Shown: one piece after another, positions 11,100 through 24,300 of the stretch
Position numbering within the stretch: the stretch's first letter is position 1
How the letters are laid out: each line of letters starts with the position of its first letter
NCBI GenBank assembly: GCA_008692225.1
Contig: VICG01000006.1
Location: 2,315,001 to 2,379,000, forward strand
From: Monilinia fructicola
Lineage: Eukaryota > Ascomycota > Leotiomycetes > Helotiales > Sclerotiniaceae
Length of the DNA stretch: 64,000 bases
Direction of reading: 5' to 3'
Notes under the pieces: generated by a model
What the model was told of the DNA's origin: nothing
Databases searched by the model: none
What the model saw: the letters and a program-made list of their open reading frames with translations, nothing else
Made by a program: the position numbers and the translations under genes

Positions 11100-12280
11100 T
11101 ATCAGAACTTGGAATTACAAATTTGGAGGATAGTCAACTTCATAACTATTGTAGCGAGCGTCTGGAATTTTCAAGGATGGCGAGATCAACTCAATCAAGT
11201 TCTGCTGAATGGATTGGAACATCTCAATCAAGTCTATACAGTCGATACACCCTTGGTGCGTCTTCCACAAACCAACTTTCCCGAACGTAACAGCATATTC
11301 TTCCCTGATTCAACGATATGTTCGACATTGCCTTACAAAGAACAATGGAGTTGTCGCTACCTTTCAGCCCACCAAAATCAACCAGCAAGGAATTTTACAA
11401 CTTATTATGATCTACCACGGGAAGACTGACTTGTTCCAATGGGCATTCAACAAGACCTTTCCAGAAGTCTAAGCATTCAGATCTAAGTAGGTTCGAGGGG
11501 TCATTGGATTGTCACTTTGAGATAGAACATTGAAGAAGGCTATGAGGTTCTGGCATCTGAGACGTCATTTGATTGGCCGATCTCAAACCAACACATTCGG
11601 ATCACCCCCTCCCATCACAGCTCGGAAGAGAACCAAAGTGCATTTTGAAAGAGAGATTTCCGTGGCCAAACAGCCGAGGGAGATACTCAAATATCCCCGG
11701 CACAGAGCTGTGATCTTGCAAGGAACCAATGCCTCACTATTGACTACCCATACGCAATCCTTTGACAAGAACTTTCGGCTTATCCCTGAGGAATACATTA
11801 CCTTGAAAGGGCCCGTCGAAAAGATCATTGCGGAGGCCATCGCTCACGTTGATGCAATGATTAGATGCGGGTAACATGGTTCAACTGGAAGGTTGTTCAC
11901 CACCAAGCTCGATTGAGACTTCTTCATTGGCTTCATATTCCCAGTGGGCATGTGAGTCTTTCCAATGAGGAGCATGGCTTTGATTATTGCGATGGCTCTT
12001 ACACGATGTGCAAGCGTGGAGAATCGAAAATATCAACATGTACTTTCTGGAAATCCGGTGCGAGGTCCCATCTCTCAAAAATATTACCCAAGATACCTGT
12101 TGCCATTCATTTCCCGTCTATTCTTAAGTATCTTCCTCTACTCGAGTAGGAACAGATACGACAAAGATTGGTTGGTTCCAGGATTCTGGATTGATGAATG
12201 GATTCATCTGATTCATGCAATGACCTTCCAGATATCAAGTCATCTATCGATCGCAGAAAAGTCAGTATCTCATTAGAAAT
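11100..12280. other. Unresolved coding-like stretch, possibly a decayed gene
   Basis: Several moderate open frames follow one another on the plus strand: one ending QLIMIYHGKTDLFQWAFNKT (about 11209-11472), one with FRLIPEEYITLKGPVEKII (11530-11874), and one with FDYCDGSYTMCKRG (11865-12149). A minus-strand frame also spans 11583-11840. Composition is ordinary, not repeat-like. I recognise no family and cannot join the frames through clear introns. It could be a frame-broken gene or chance. I see no gene from 10534 to 11099. Confidence 0.25.
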
Positions 12281-14363
12281 ATCATTAAAAGTATTCTAGC
12301 TTTAACAATAACAGCCATAGCTTAACAAACTCTGAGAGACTTATGAAGAGGTTAAGAAAGTTAATCTTGGTGTGAATGGAGGTGCGCAAAGATGGGTTGT
12401 GGTAGAGGACTTGACAACTATTTTTAGGAAGAGTAATTATCTTCTCCATGACATCCAGTGATGAATCAAAGAGAATTGAATAATTACTCACTCATCCTGC
12501 TATATGAATAGGAGTCTTCGATCATCAGACGAGTAGTCGAGCAGATGATTATGAACGAATCTCAACTTCGATAATAGAATTCTCTTCACCAAATACTAGA
12601 AACGGAAAAGGAAACTGCAATCTAATTAATTACCTGATGAATCTACTCCAACTGCAGGAGTTCCTATTTCAAATAATCTCAATCAACTTTCATGCAATGG
12701 CAATGCAACGAGAAAGAGAATAGACACATCAAGCTGGGGGTGTCGACTGTAATGATTTGGATGAGAAATAATAATTTATCCTATATTTTTTAATACTATG
12801 CAACAACTAGCACATACGACCATAGACTAAGGAGAATTGGGCATCCCCGTCCGCTCTGCCATACACAAGCCTTAAATCGGCAGATTAGTAGTTGGGTGGG
12901 TGACACCAGCGAATCCCTGCTGTTGTATGTTTTTTTGCCTTTTTTTTCTTTTTCTTTTTTTTTCAAACCCATGGGTTTTGGGGTGAAGATGGCTGTAGAG
13001 AGAAGGCGTAGATGAGATGTTTGGAAGTGAAGAATTTGTGTGGATTGAAGAGGCCTGTGGAAATATACTGTCGAGTAAAGTGTGTCTTTGCTTTTACTTT
13101 TACTAATACCTCTCTTTATATTCTCAGTCAAATACACAAGTAACGCAATTGATTTCATTACGACAAATCAGCATCTTGGAGAGCCGAATCAAGTACTGTG
13201 CTACCCGATGACACATACAAGAGATGTTAACCGAAGTTTACGAGAACTCTCCTTTTCGGCATAGCAACATGAACATTCAATAATACACTCCCCCAAAGAC
13301 CTCTTTTTCTATACCTTTACAATGGTATCAATGCAACTTCGAACTTTGTGAAATTCTGTGCATTTGGTGATTGGGAGTAGGATGATAATACACGGAGTCA
13401 TGAGCGTTTTCTCTACATCATGATGATGTCTGATATTTCTACTGACACTATACCGCGTGGCAATGAACAACCAGAAACATACTCAGAATCATTTTCCCGC
13501 GACTCAAATGTTATGCAATCGATCATAGTCGTATTGAATGTGAAATCTTGTTTTCGCCTAATCTGTAGGTGAAAATGATATCTGGTGGTTTGATTTGAAT
13601 TTTGAGCTAAGAGCAAGAAGATCGGCGATTGATTCCCACTGTGAACTCCATTTCCCACATATTCCCACGTTTGGCAGGACCCTCCGTGCATAATGGCGTT
13701 TTCAATGCCATGATGCTGCTTCCCCTCTATATCACGCTTTCTCCTCTCAAAATCACTTCTCTTCAACATCCATTAATCTTGATCAACACTTGCAAAGAAC
13801 ACAGTATTCAAGTTGATAACCTTGAGGAAGAAGCCGATATCTGTTATAACAACAAGCGAAAATGTACCTCTATCTATTGTACTACTGTACTAGCGAATGT
13901 CTCATGTGGTTGAACTGATTTAGGCTTGAAATAGTGGGTTTTACTGACAAGCAAACCTCTAGTGTATAAGTAATAAACCGGGCTAAGAATTAACTGACTT
14001 GAACATCAATATCTAACAAGGAATGCTGTTTAACACGACTCAGTCTTTTTCTATCGTCATTTCTTACTCTGAAATGACAGATACCGGCATTCTACCGAAC
14101 TTTTGGGTACTCAAAACGTTTCCCCTCCTCATTCTGCGATTCTCATTTGCGCGCATCTATATACTGTTTGGATAGAGTTTCAAAAACTTGTGCAAAATTC
14201 CCATCAGAAAGTAGGAGAAACCCCGTCTAGTCTTTGCTCATTGCTCTGCAAATCATCTCTGACAGGAACGGCCTACGAGACTTATCACCGTCAAAGCGGA
14301 AATCAGCAGTCGTCTTCCTTGATCAGCCAACTAGGTCAGAAAATCCTCGAAATTCCACTTAAA
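12281..14363. other. Intergenic, no gene recognised
   Basis: Frames at 13413-13769 (-) and 13629-13913 (+) overlap each other and have no motif. The last few hundred bases are the promoter and 5' leader of the gene at 14364. An in-frame extension upstream to 14103 exists but lacks an ATG context and looks non-coding. Confidence 0.4.
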
Positions 14364-15578
14364 ATGTCCAGACCACAGCGCCCAGGTCTTCTCCGCAACA
14401 ATTTCTCCGCCCACAATGCTGCGGATTTGAAGCGCAGCCCTCATGAACGGGCCACACCATTTGGCTTCCAGCTTGTTTCCTCGAACACGGCCTCCGCTCC
14501 CAACGGAGCGGCTGCCACTGTTCAGCAGAATCAGCGCTGGTTGCCGTTTTCCGCAGTGGCCCCCTTAAATGGTGTTGTCTCGGATGATGCCTCTGGTGCT
14601 GATGTGATCGCGGCACCTGCTCTCAAGAGCCATGCTGCCAAAGATTACAACTTTATTGGCAAGACTCGTTCTTCTGCTTCTAATGGATCTTTTACCACCA
14701 AGGCTACCATCGCCAATAGCGCTACCAGTGGTGCTTTTTCCAGAGAAGCTTCTTCCATTGGAAGCGGTCCAGAAACTACCTTTGCAGAGTATATGCGTCG
14801 TGTAAAGGGAAAGGGCCGAGCTATTGATTCTTCCGCTTGGCCTATGGAGATGGGCGACAGCTATGGGAACGAAGTCAATGAGGCTTTTAACGCTCTCGAG
14901 GTTTGTGCTCTTACAATTACATTCATTCAATATATACATTCAAATTTCGGAACCGGCATGATTATAGTTCCTAGCCTAATTAATATTTGAAATCTCATTG
15001 TTGTGTTATGAGACTTGCTACAGTCTATTCAAAGAATACAACTGAAGTATCAGCAGCTTAGCACAATTAGTTTGCCTTTGTCACTTGCAATTTACTTCTT
15101 TGTGTTCCAGAAAGAACCAAGCTAACATTTCCATTTATAGGCTGCCAGAGCCCTCATCGCCCAATCCGGATACACCAGCTCCTGGTACAGGGCCACTGGC
15201 ACCGGTGTCAGCCAAAATACGGTACGCATAATAATTTACTTTATCTCTTCCTATTCCATACTCCTTCCTATAAATCTTGCATGCTGGGGCTGTGTATTGG
15301 TTAATTGGGACACCCAAATTCATTAGGAGGATCAAGTTTTTCGGGGGAGTCAATCAGAGGTCATAGCTGAAGAGATGACTCCTCAACTTGAATACCAACT
15401 CCAACCTGCAGCCCCTTTCATTCACAGAAACATTATTTCTTTGCTCATTCGCCGCCATTCAATACAAGTACTAACATCTCTCTCACAACAGTGCACCACC
15501 ACCATCGCCGGCCCCTCGGGAAGAAATGGAAGGAAATGGGATGATGAGGATCATGAGAATAACGAGCATAATGACTAA
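14364..15578 (+). CDS. Hypothetical 234-residue protein, three exons
   Basis: I do not recognise a family. The exons are 14364-14900, 15141-15221 and 15492-15578. All phases fit without any frame correction: 179, 27 and 28 codons plus TAA. The start is the first ATG (MSRPQRPGLLRNNFSAHNAA); the same frame is open further upstream, so an extra 5' exon cannot be excluded. The protein is rich in Ser, Ala and Asn, probably disordered in its middle, with a more conserved-looking block ETTFAEYMRRVKGKGRAID before the first intron and ALIAQSGYTSSWYRATGTG in exon 2. It ends in an acidic, Asp/Glu/His/Asn-rich tail. There is no signal peptide or membrane segment. It is one of very few genes here with an intact frame. 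Confidence 0.7.
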
Positions 15579-16440
15579 GTTATGTCGTGTTTTCCAACTT
15601 GTCATCTGGAGCGAACTAGAGCAAAGCAGAGCGAAGATACCCATGAGAAGAGAAAAGTCGTGTTAGGCAAGGAATTGCATGTAATGTTTATTAGTACCGT
15701 GAAAAGTTGTTTATACAGCCAACGCCATTCATCAAAATTGTTAATATTCAAGGTACTTACCATGTGACAATGTAATCCTAAGTGTAATGATGATATTATT
15801 TCTTGATATCTCTCCATCCGGCTAGCTTTAAGTATTTATTTGTTCGCGTGGTAGAAATCTCACTCACTTCCGATATTCACGCCCTCTCCCCCTTTTCTAT
15901 CGCTTACACTCCATCCCAACCTCTAACCTTAATACTCCCTCTCTCCTCCCCCCTCCTATAAAGATTTACTCTCCCCTAACCTGCTTTTCTCTATTATCAA
16001 TCACGCTCTATGATAATTGGCTGATCTTTTTTTTCCCTTTTTTCCTCAAGCTTTGTTTTTATTCGATTATTCGTTGTCTATCTCCCTGGAAATTTTCGAT
16101 TAATGGTTTTAAAGAGGGTTTTTATTCGTTTGTGTATTCTTAATAATGATGTTGATGTTGATGTTTGATGTTGATATTAAATAATTATATCAATACATTA
16201 ACTTCCATCCCTTACGAGTTCCTAAGAACTCCTATAATTCACTAGGAACTTATACAAGTCAGGTAGAATAGATCGATCCACAATAGATCTTTCTACATTT
16301 CTCAATCTCGGAGTATAATGATGATGATGGATAGGTAAGTGTATTGGTGGCCATGGGTAGACGGGTGGGCGGGTGAAATATAGTACCTATTCATTATTTA
16401 ATCGAGCTCCCTGTATTATATACGTCCCTATATCTTCCTT
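15579..16440. other. 3' flank and intergenic DNA, nothing recognised
   Basis: Pyrimidine-rich and increasingly AT-rich DNA runs toward the island that starts near 16440. No gene or structured repeat was found. Confidence 0.4.
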
Positions 16441-16854
16441 GTACGCTTTTTAAAAAACTTGAAAATCAATAAATAAAATTATTTAATAAAAAACATATAG
16501 ATATTATAATATAAAATCCTAATATTATATACTTTTTAAATAATTTTTAATAATACTATAAAAAGAGAATTTGTAAAATTTAATTTATTAAAATACGAAA
16601 GTATAATTTTAAAAATAAATATCTTTTTAGTATATAAAATTAAATAGATTTTTATGAATTATAAAAAGTAAAGATTTTTTTTAAGAATACTTAATTTTTC
16701 TTATAAAGATTAAAAGACTATATTATATACGATCTATTTAAAAAAAATTATATTATAAAAACTAAAGATAATTATAACGGTCGTTACGAAAAGAGTTAGC
16801 TTTATTATTATCAATAGCTTTAGCGTATTAGTAAAAGCGATATAATTAGTATAA

Positions 16855-16975
16855 GATGCTATAGAGGGAGTGGGGGCTTAAGGCATTTATAGAGCTAAGG
16901 GGTATATATATAGTTTTTCCCTTAGAGTTGTTTTTATAGTTTATAACTTAAATAAAGCTATTTTATATATAGTTT
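16855..16975 (+). repeat. Dispersed repeat, copy A
   Basis: It contains GCTATAGAGGGAGTGGGGGC followed by TTAAGGCATTTATAGAGCTA. It matches copies at 17774-17927 and 41670-41825 in the same orientation and is the least mutated of the three together with the copy at 41670. It ends near TATAACTTAAATAAAGCTAT. Confidence 0.75.
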
Positions 16976-17773
16976 TATTCTAATTTCTATTAGTAAAGTA
17001 ATTATTAATTAATATTAAATAATAAATTTATTAAATAGATTATAGATTTTATTATATATAAATATTTTAAAAGTAATATTATTGACTTTAATTTATAATA
17101 AGCATTTTAGCTTTTAATAAATATTTTAATTTTTAATAAATATTTTAGCTTTTAGCAAATATAATATTAAAAATATAGTTTTTAATAATTATATAAATAT
17201 TAATATTATATATAAAATATATAACTAATTCGATTTTTAATAAGTATTAAAATAATATTAAAATATATCTATAAATAGTTTTTAATAAGTATACGGATTT
17301 TGATTTTTTAATAAGTACTTTATATTAGTTTTTAATAAATATTTAAAAACATTATATTTATAATTAGTTTTACTTTTTTTATAGCTCCTTTCTAATCCTA
17401 GCTCCTCTCATGGCTTCTTTTTAATCCTAACTCCTCCTATAGCTTTTTCCTAGTTCTAGCTTCTTTTTTAGCTTCTTTTTTTAGCTTTTTTCTATTACTG
17501 GCTTTTAAAGAGTATTTTTATATTCGATATTTTTAGTTTTTCGAAAAATACTTTATTTTTAAGGGTTTTTGGTTTTTAAAAAGCACCCTATTAATAGCTC
17601 TCGAAGAGTATTTTATTTTCGACGTTTTCAACTCTTAATAAGCACTCTATTAATAGCTTCTCAAGAGTGCCCTATTAATAGCTCTTAATAAACATTCTTA
17701 TTAATAACTTTTAAAAAATATTAATAAAGAGTTTTTTTTAAAAATAAAAGATAAAAAATAAAAGAATATAAAA

Positions 17774-17927
17774 AGATACTATAAAGGAAATAAAGGTTTA
17801 AAGTATTTATAAAGTTAAAAAGTATATATATAAGCTTTTCTCTTAAAGTTAGGTCTTCTTTTTTTTATAGTTTATAATCTAAATAAAGCTATTCGATGCC
17901 CTATAGTTCCGCTCCGCTCTACTTCGT
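17774..17927 (+). repeat. Dispersed repeat, copy B (transition-mutated)
   Basis: This is the same repeat as 16855-16975, but G is replaced by A and C by T at many sites: the first bases read ACTATAAAGGAAATAAAGGT. It continues into ATGCCCTATAGTTCCGCTCC, shared with the copy at 41670. Confidence 0.75.
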
Positions 17928-18420
17928 AATAATTAGTATAACTATAAATAGATAGTTTAAATAATTTTAATAAAGATTAGTTTATTACGATCTATATTCT
18001 CTATTAATAATTTAATAAAGAAAAAAGATCTTATATAAATATTAAATTAAAATTCTATATTTATTAGAAAATCACTAAGTATTTAATAATTTAAAAGTTT
18101 AATAAATAAGAAAAATATTATAAATAAAATTAAAAAAGCTTATTATCTTTATATTATATAAAATATAATTTTTTTTTAATAAAAATCTCTTTAATTATTT
18201 ATATATATAAAATATATAAATAAAAATATTCATTAAAGGAAAATTAAGATAATATTATAAATTCAATCTAATATTAAATATAAATAATCTATTTCTTTAA
18301 ATTAGATATAATTTTTAATATACTAATCGTTATAGAGAATTAGTAATTTATACTATAAAGCTTTTATTTAAATATAACTTATATATAATATAATATAATA
18401 TAATATAATATACAACCCAA

Positions 18421-19122
18421 CCCAATCCAGCTTAATCAATCTAAACACCTAATTAGATAAAAGCATCCATCCGTTTATACTCGAGTATATCTAGTAATTA
18501 AGATCCTCTATATAAGCACTATTGATTCATATGTATGTATATATATATATTATCTATTTCTGCTTCAATGCCAAACAAGGCGGGGAACGTCATTAACCCA
18601 CCAGACCTTAGACATGCACAAGATGGGTTGAAAGACTTGATTGCACAGGTCATGAACGCTTCGATGCTTTTTTGGGGTAAATCAATTAAGTTAGTTCACA
18701 GCGAATGGGTAATCCTTATTATAATCATAGCATTGGTATCAGTATCAGTATTAATATCAGTATCAGTATCAGTATTAGTCAGTATCAGTATCAGTAATTA
18801 TCAATAATAATATCAATTTCAATTTCAACATCAGCATTATAAACAACAACATATCTACTTTAATTCTACTCCTTATCTATCATGGAATTCCATTCCCATC
18901 CAATCTTTTGCCATCCATATCCCATTCATCCTCGTCGTCATTTTATGTCATGATCCTCGTTTGTGCGGTTTGGCAATGCTTTCTTAATATGCCAATCTTA
19001 CCATGTCATATTGTGCCAGGCCATATTGTTCGTATCATAAACTATGACTCCGATCCCATCCCATCTTAGCTAACCAAAATCACCCAAATTTCGATTCCAT
19101 TCATTCAATATCTTCTCATCCT
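18421..19122. other. Intergenic with GTATCA minisatellite
   Basis: A (GTATCA)n-like minisatellite with variants lies at about 18734-18800. The frame running through 18535-18807 is produced by it. The remainder, up to the stop of the karyopherin gene at 19123, shows nothing recognisable. Confidence 0.5.
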
Positions 19123-22100
19123 TCATGCTCCCTGTGCCAACTCTTGCAATTTAACCTTCTCTTCATCTGTCAATGCATTATATAATTCATTAAAACCGCC
19201 CACATTTTCTCTTCCAGCCTTGACAAAGAATTCGGTGAGATAAGCTTGCGTCTCATCATCTCTATTCCTCGTGAAGCTTCCTCTACCTTCACCAAATGCC
19301 ATCAAATCTGCCTTTGTACTTGATAATCCTAAATCCAAAACATTTGGTACGTCTTCCCAGGAATCATCATCACCCTCTTCGTCGGCAAATTCTGCAGCCG
19401 CAGCAGCCGTTGCGGCATTTTGGAGTCCGGATGCGGATAAGAGTTCTTCGATGAGGACTTTGACAATTTTCAAAGATGCCGGGATGATTGTGTATTGATC
19501 AGGGTCTGGTTGGCGTGTTAGCGATGGAGGGGCAACGAAGTGTCCATCCTTACTGAGCTTGGCCTTGGATCGAGTCATGATCCGATTGCTAGTTGGAATG
19601 ATTAATTCACCCTTGACCATTGTCTGGGTGACACGTTGGTCATTGAGACTGAATATCTTAGAAAGTGCGATGACGCTATCTTGGGTTAGTCTTGACCTCT
19701 GGTTGAATCTATGGGTGAAGATAAAAGGGGAAAACGTACTTTTGTCTAATCTCATCATATCCTGCAAAATTAACTGAATGCTCCAACCACTTGCTCAAGA
19801 CTACTTGCAAGCCACTTTGACCATTGATTTGGATTTGGCTCAAGAACTCAACGACATCATGGGCGCCAACCAAAGATAAGCGTGCAAAGACTAATATCAA
19901 GGATTGGATGAAAGGGGCAGCTTCTGCAGTAGCGAGACGGGTAGCTACGGCTTTCAAGAGTTGTTCCAAGTATGGACCAAGACGTTCTTGGCCAGCTTTC
20001 TCGACAAGTTCAGCGGCGAGACCTCCAACTTCTGATGCCGCATTATCTTCCATGGTAGGACCAAGTAATCTATCGATGATGATTAAGCAGACTTCCAGAC
20101 CTGACCTATTACTCTCATCATGGAAAGCAAAGACTTGTTGATGATCGTGCATCAGCATATATTTGACTGCCTCAACACCTGGCCTTAAGATTCCACCTTC
20201 AACTGTAGTCATCAAAAGTCGATTCAACTTAGGTAATGCTGCTACAACATATCCAGGGGGAAGTGGCTCTGATCCATTCTCAGTGAGAATTCTGAGTAAG
20301 TCAGTGGCAAGCTAGTAATAAGTTAGTACGAAGTATATCACAGAGAGAAAATATATCAACTTGCCTCTACCAATGGATCATCATCGGTAATAGTTTCCTA
20401 CATCAAATGCACCTGTCAATGAAGGCAAGACTTTAGCGCACAAAGCTGTGAAGGCTTCCCCGCCAGCAAATGATGCAACAATATCCTCAAATGTTTCGGT
20501 GACCATCATGGTCAATTGAAAGTTCGAAGCTCCATGTTTCGCAAGAACGAATAAAAGATCTAAAGCTCCCCCGTCATTGGAAAGCGTGATTCTTGTATCC
20601 ATCATGATGGCATCCTTCAATGATTCAACCAAAGTTACGAGAAGATCATCAGCAACTTCAAGCTCTGTCAGATCTTTCGAGTAAAGGAAATCGGATATGG
20701 AAGCGATGATTGCAATTTTGTCGATCAGCAGGTACAGTATGAGCTTTGATGAAGCCTTGCAAGGATTTTATACAAGAAACCTTGACAACTTCAGACTCAT
20801 CCGCATTCACACCTCTAACTGTGCGGTCGAGTAATCCAAGAGCAACCTCCGGCAAGCTTTGGACAAGGATACCAGCAACCAAAAATCCTCTGGCTCGCAA
20901 TAAAGGTTCTTCTTCCCTATTGATCGAATATTCGACAAATGGTAAGAATGATCCAATAAACCTCAGGGGCAATGGCCTTTTCGACATCCAAGAAATCGTT
21001 TGTAAGTTGTGTAAGAAGGAACAAAACAGCCTCTTTGATTCTCCATGTGGAAGCATCCGAGAAAAATTATCTGGGTATATGCCAGCAAACCTTCCAAAGC
21101 ACCTTGACTTAACCACTCACCAAGTTTGATCAAGAGGTCTCCACAAGCCATTCTAAGGGTGTATTGTGTGGTAACAGATGTTTCTTCTGCCAAGAATAGA
21201 TTGACATCGATATCCCATAAATCTTCTTCTTCCTTGGGAATTTGCGCATAATTGACAGCGAGCTTCATAACATCAAGAACCCAAGGAGTGGCGGCGACGC
21301 TAGAGTTTGCTTGCAATTGTGCCTCTAGTTCTTTCTGTACCGGTGGAGCTCTCAAGCATGATTGCAAAAAGTCGAGTTCTTCCAATACCAAAAAATCCAA
21401 AGTATAGGGCAAATTATCGGCATCCTCCATACGACCCTGCATATCATTATCAACGTACATTTCCTGGTGTATACTTTGCACCGTTGACAATTCCGCCCAG
21501 GTAGCGCTGAACAAAGCTGGACTTTGGGGGAGTAGCAATTGTGGGAAAACCGAACGAATCTTCATCAAAGTCTTCACCACCTGCAACTTTAACGAGATTA
21601 TTCCACGCCATTGTTGTTGGACTGGTCCATCTTCTTCTCCATCTTGTGGCTGCGTGGGTAAAGATTGCTTCATGATAGCCAAAAAGTATGGCGTCCAAGA
21701 TTCCAGGACCTCCTCTGCAAATGCTCTAACCTCTGTTCCATGTTCATCCTTTGACCATGTCCATGATTTCGAAAGTGCCACGGAAAACCGAGACGGCCAA
21801 TGCTCGGAGTGATCCTTTGCGCGCATCATTAACTGCTACACCGTAAACGGTAGTGACGATATCTCGTGCGACAGAGAAGAATTGATCTTCACTCAAGCTA
21901 TCCTCAACAACATCTGCCAACACTTTCAACGATCCGTGTAATTGTAAATCTGTGCCGTTTGAATGATATGTAAGATCGTAGGAAGGAGATCTGGCCATTG
22001 ATCTGGATAATCGACATTGGCGATTTTTGCTAACTACCAAACTAATCATCAAATTATTAGTATTTGCTATCCAAAGCCTCAACATATTTTTGCTCCCCCC

Positions 22101-22500
22101 TTCTCCCCCCCCCCCCCCTTCATCCCATGGAAAAGAAAGTAAGTGCACAAACCTCGCTGCACTCTTAATCCTTCTTGTATCTATATCACTCGTTGCAAGC
22201 TCCAACATTCTTGCTCTAATCTCCACCTTTGCGCCCCCCTCGATCTGCACCGTCGGCATACCATTATCATCCACACCAGTCCAATTAGCACCCACAAAGT
22301 TCTTCAAGTTTAATAGAGGCAGCTTGTCGAAGTTCAGACGTGACGGATCCATTTGAAGCAATCAAAGCAAGGGTAGAAGGAAAAGCTGGATCATTTTGTG
22401 CAGTTTGTAGATAATATTCTGCTTGTCTGCGGGGTCCATCTGCAGATGATTGAGTATCTGCTAGAACTTGAAGAAGTTGGCTCTCGTGTGGCGATGCCAT
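19123..22500 (-). CDS. KAP114: Importin beta-family karyopherin, KAP114/importin-9 type
   Basis: This is a nuclear import receptor built of HEAT repeats; the yeast homologue carries TBP and histones into the nucleus. Start ATG is at 22500 (MASPHESQLLQVLADTQ), with the importin-beta N-terminal helix pair ELRQAAS...NFVGANW. Exons are 22153-22500, 20365-22041, 19740-20311 and 19123-19675. Introns are 22042-22152 (with a poly-G run on the coding strand), 20312-20364 (GC-AG type) and 19676-19739. The conserved sequence ANVDYPDQWPDLLPT follows intron 1. The acidic stretch DEEGDDDSWEDVPNVLDLG near the C-terminus is typical of the KAP114/importin-9 group. Length of roughly 1,030 residues fits. At least five extra bases at homopolymers (for example 21748-21749, 21062-21066, 20716-20719, 20394-20396) and two missing bases break the frame as given. 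Confidence 0.88.
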
Positions 22501-23199
22501 ATTTGATTTATTTTTAATTTATAGAATGAAGTATATGAAAAATGAGATGATGAGAAAATGAGAGTGAAAGAAGAAAAGAAGAAATATCGCAAAGGGATTG
22601 AGCGATACGACACCTTTTTGTGAGTGATGGAAGGGTGAGAAGGAGAAGAAGAAGAAGAATAAATTTCTTGGGAGAGCAACTGGAGTGAAGGATTTAAAGT
22701 TTGTGACCGGTGCGGGTTGTTATGACAAGGTGGTAGTGATAAGTAGTAAGTAAGTACTAGGTAGGTAGTAAGGAGGAAGTAAGTAGTACGTAGGCACAAG
22801 TAGGCAGAGAATTAGATGATGGGATGGGTCGTTAAGACTGTACCTTGGAGGAACTATGTAGGTATATCGGCATCCATTGAAGCCATTTGATTTGACGGCA
22901 CGATTCACGATGCACCGTTCACCAATCAACGATAAGGATGTTGATTTTGGTACAGTAGAACACCAGGGGAACTACTCGAGTAATGGGGATGGATTGATGG
23001 GGAGGTACTTGAGTAGCTAGCTTCCCTTAAACAAAAGCTTGACACTACTTGGATTCGAGTAGACACCTAGGTGGGTAGATGTAAGTAAGTGTTTGAGTAG
23101 CTAGTTCTCCTCTAATAAAAGCTTGATACTGCTCAAGTAGACGGAGACTTGGAAGTAGATATCATAAGGAGATATACTCGAGTAAGTAGACAACACATG
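22501..23199. other. Divergent promoter region, KAP114 side
   Basis: This is DNA upstream of the karyopherin gene. Purine-rich runs (GAAGAA) at 22640-22665 and tandem TAGTAAG variants at 22735-22790 are present. A near-duplicate block AGCTTGAYACTRCTY with GAGTAGCTAGYT appears at about 23010-23050 and 23090-23120. No gene is seen. Confidence 0.45.
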
Positions 23200-23750
23200 T
23201 AGATATAGTAGATATAGTGATAGTAGTAGATGTAGTAGATATAGTAGATATAGTAGATATAGTAGTATAGTAGATATAGTAGATATAGTAGATATAGTAG
23301 ATATAGTAGATATAGTAGATATAGTAGATATAGTAGATATAGTAGATATAGTAGAGATATAGTAGATATAGTAGATGTAGTAGATATAGTAGATGTAGTA
23401 GATATAGTAGATATAGTAGATATATAGTATAGTAATTAGTAGTAGATATAGTAGATATAGTAGATATAGTAGATATAGTAGATATAGTAGATATAGTAGA
23501 TATAGTAGATATAGTAGATATAGTAGATATAGTAGATATAGTAGATATAGTAGATATAGTAGATATAGTAGATATAGTAGATATAGTAGATATAGTAGAT
23601 ATAGTAGATATAGTAGATATAGTAGATATAGTAGATATAGTAGATATAGTAGATATAGTAGATATAGTAGATATAGTAGATATAGTAGATATAGTAGATA
23701 TAGTAGATATAGTAGATATAGATATAGTAGATATAGTAGATATAGTAGAT
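23200..23750. repeat. Minisatellite, 9-bp unit (AGTAGATAT)n
   Basis: About 550 bases are made of the 9-base unit AGTAGATAT, close to 60 copies, with a few interruptions (for example near 23345, 23385 and 23425). It lies between the divergent KAP114 and REV7 genes. Confidence 0.97.
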
Positions 23751-24300
23751 ACTCGAGTATATATAGTAGATATACTGGATATACTACATATACTACATAT
23801 ACGTAGATATCACTTCAACGATCATACAAAGTAGGTAACTGACTCCCAGATTGTCATAAGTAGTAGTTTCCCATAGGTAATGAGTAATGAGGTCCATGGA
23901 TAGATTAACAAGATAGACATGTCTACCATACTAGCTTGGTAGGTAGCTTGGTTGATAGCTAGAGGGGACTGAGTCAGAAACATCGGAGTCTTACATAATC
24001 ATATACAAGTAATAACCTTACAATCCAGAACCTCCAGACATAATCCTGCCTAGGTGAGGTCATACAAGGAAGCTTAAGTAATAATAAATACATACATACT
24101 TTCATGACTACCTACTACCTACTACCTTGTACGTATACAAGTACATACCCAATAAAATAGTCATTTCTTTGATAATCACATCCTCTCAGTCGCTCAATCG
24201 CTCAATCTTGCAATCTTACAATCTTCTCAGATCTCTCTAATAAGTCTATTAACATACTAGATACTCACTCACTCACTCACTCACTCACTCACACACACAC
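23751..24300. other. Promoter and leader of REV7
   Basis: Short CTACCTACTAC repeats occur near 24110, and an (ACTC)n to (AC)n microsatellite at 24262-24300 ends directly at the REV7 start codon. No gene is seen. Confidence 0.45.

Larger units (their letters stand above)
16440..18420. repeat. AT-rich island of mutated repeats (RIP-like)
   Basis: Base composition changes sharply to mostly A and T, with very frequent TA dinucleotides and no usable reading frame. Two copies of a dispersed repeat lie inside (16855-16975 and 17774-17927). A further segment (about 17926-18000) resembles 29545-29620 in the next island. This is the expected look of transposon DNA destroyed by repeat-induced point mutation; no element class can be named. 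Confidence 0.85.

Noticed and set aside
13975..14000. ACCGGGCTAAGAATTAACTGA, similar to the terminus of the TIR element at 41993
   Set aside because: About 20 bases of similarity with no partner terminus nearby; could be chance.
23200..23750. Regular spacing that could suggest a CRISPR array
   Set aside because: Units are 9 bp in direct tandem with no unique spacers, and the genome is eukaryotic.
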